Under the pieces are notes generated by a model. That model searched no databases. It had not been told where the DNA came from and saw only the letters and a list, made by a program, of their open reading frames with translations. 23,060 bases of DNA, from positions 1 through 23,060 of the forward strand of contig DAOTWP010000115.1 of the NCBI GenBank assembly GCA_034435675.1, read 5' to 3'. Origin of the DNA: DAOTWP01 sp034435675 (lineage in GTDB: Bacteria; Chloroflexota; Anaerolineae; Aggregatilineales; Phototrophicaceae). A program made the position numbers and the translations under genes. Below are positions 22,489 through 23,060 of this stretch, in pieces. Each line of letters starts with the position of its first letter. Position 1 is the stretch's first letter.

Positions 22489-23060
22489 CTATTGATCGTG
22501 CGGAGAGGTGTCGCGGATCAGCAGCGTATCGAAGTCCGCCGTCGTGTTTTCGTCCACGCCCAGCGCCACGGTGCCGCCCAGCACCGTCTGGTTATCCAGC
22601 GCCAGCAGCAGATTGCCATTGACGAAAAATGCCAGCCGGTCATCCAGCGTAATCACCACCAGCGCAATCCACGCCGGCACATCGCCGGTCAGTGGCGCTT
22701 CATAGAGCACCTCGCGCGTGGTGGGCGCAATCAGCCGCACCAGCGCATCCGTGCTGCCGTCGGGATTGCGGCGCAGTTCCAGCCGGTAGCCGTGCAGGTC
22801 AGTGCCGGTCAGGTCCGGCGTGGTGCGCACCCCCAGCCAGGCAGTGCCCGGACCCGCCGGGAAGCGCAGATCCACACTGGTGTAGATGTCCGTTGAATCG
22901 CTGAAGCCGCGTGTGTCCGTGCCGTTGCCAAAAATCTCCACACCAATTACGCCGCGGAACAGCCGCCATGTCGGGCGTCCCTCATAGGTCATACGCAGGA
23001 AATTCTGGTGATCGCTGGCGCTGAGGTCGGTGAGATAATCGCCGTCGGCATTCAGCCCGC
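22489..23060 (-). CDS. C-terminal part of a lamin-G-like extracellular protein (partial)
   Basis: The frame is open from the TAG at 22489-22491 to the right edge (about 190 residues), so the start lies outside the window. An internal ATG at 22992 is not the true start, because clear domain sequence (DYLTDLSASDHQNFLRM) precedes it. The visible part is one beta-sandwich domain: FRGVIGVEIFGNGTD, then DIYTSVDLRF, WLGVRTT, LHGYRLELRRNPDGS, then WIALVVITLDDRLAFFVNGN and GTVALGVDENTTADFDTLLI. Order and motifs (FFVNG, GTVALGVDE) parallel the lamin-G-like units of the receptor kinase (YINGEYAG, GQVGLVAGTFDE), but there are no cysteines. It could end another receptor kinase, a PBP or a secreted glycan-binding protein. 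Confidence 0.75.
   Translation of the reverse strand, partial: GLNADGDYLTDLSASDHQNFLRMTYEGRPTWRLFRGVIGVEIFGNGTDTRGFSDSTDIYTSVDLRFPAGPGTAWLGVRTTPDLTGTDLHGYRLELRRNPDGSTDALVRLIAPTTREVLYEAPLTGDVPAWIALVVITLDDRLAFFVNGNLLLALDNQTVLGGTVALGVDENTTADFDTLLIRDTSPHDQ

Overview
The window is GC-rich bacterial chromosomal DNA. It most resembles an Anaerolineae-like member of the Chloroflexota. That placement is inferred from family style, not from a marker gene: a class A PBP-like protein with Ig-like tails, a giant Ser/Thr receptor kinase with a Thr/Asn/Ala (TNTATA) stalk and lamin-G-like ectodomains, a TolB-like propeller protein, a pyrophosphate-type phosphofructokinase, and decayed RHS cores. I see no rRNA, tRNA, CRISPR array, intact transposase or phage gene.

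Layout, left to right. (1) 1-3242: upstream DNA with three phased CGCTAA motifs, then a 997-residue PBP1A-like protein. Its GT51 glutamates are kept, but all three transpeptidase motifs (SxxK, SxN, KTG) are lost. (2) 3243-4310: a DUF433/DUF5615 toxin-antitoxin-like pair on the minus strand, bracketed by two decayed 3' ends of RHS-repeat genes. (3) 4604-5758: a PPi-type phosphofructokinase, followed by an interspersed palindrome. (4) 5985-7199: a membrane-anchored or secreted beta-propeller protein. (5) 7244-9691: a PyrE-like phosphoribosyltransferase (minus) divergent from an M3 oligoendopeptidase (plus). (6) 9725-11045: a terminator hairpin between converging genes, then an acetamidase/formamidase plus HIT-protein operon (minus). 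(7) 11277-16061: a 1594-residue receptor-type Ser/Thr kinase. It shares a divergent promoter region with the amidase operon. (8) 16165-16734: a 107-residue small protein bracketed by two diverged copies of a palindromic repeat. (9) 16761-21119 (all minus): a histidine kinase, an OmpR-type response regulator and a YkcB-type GT39 membrane glycosyltransferase. (10) 21120-22406: a 484-base regulatory region with repeated TGTTCAGAA boxes, then an AraC-like regulator translationally coupled to a VOC-fold protein. (11) 22489-23060: the C-terminal part of a lamin-G-like extracellular protein, cut by the window edge.

Taken together, much of the window is cell-surface and signalling biology. The pseudo-PBP, receptor kinase, propeller protein, GT39 enzyme, two-component system and edge protein all face or sense the envelope. 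The metabolic genes (phosphofructokinase, phosphoribosyltransferase, peptidase, amidase) look like ordinary housekeeping or scavenging functions. The best candidates for something undescribed are the catalytically dead PBP with Ig tails and the receptor kinase. The kinase ectodomain carries three copies of a 197-residue unit, each with two cysteines exactly 100 residues apart. All assignments come from reading motifs by eye; no database search was run.
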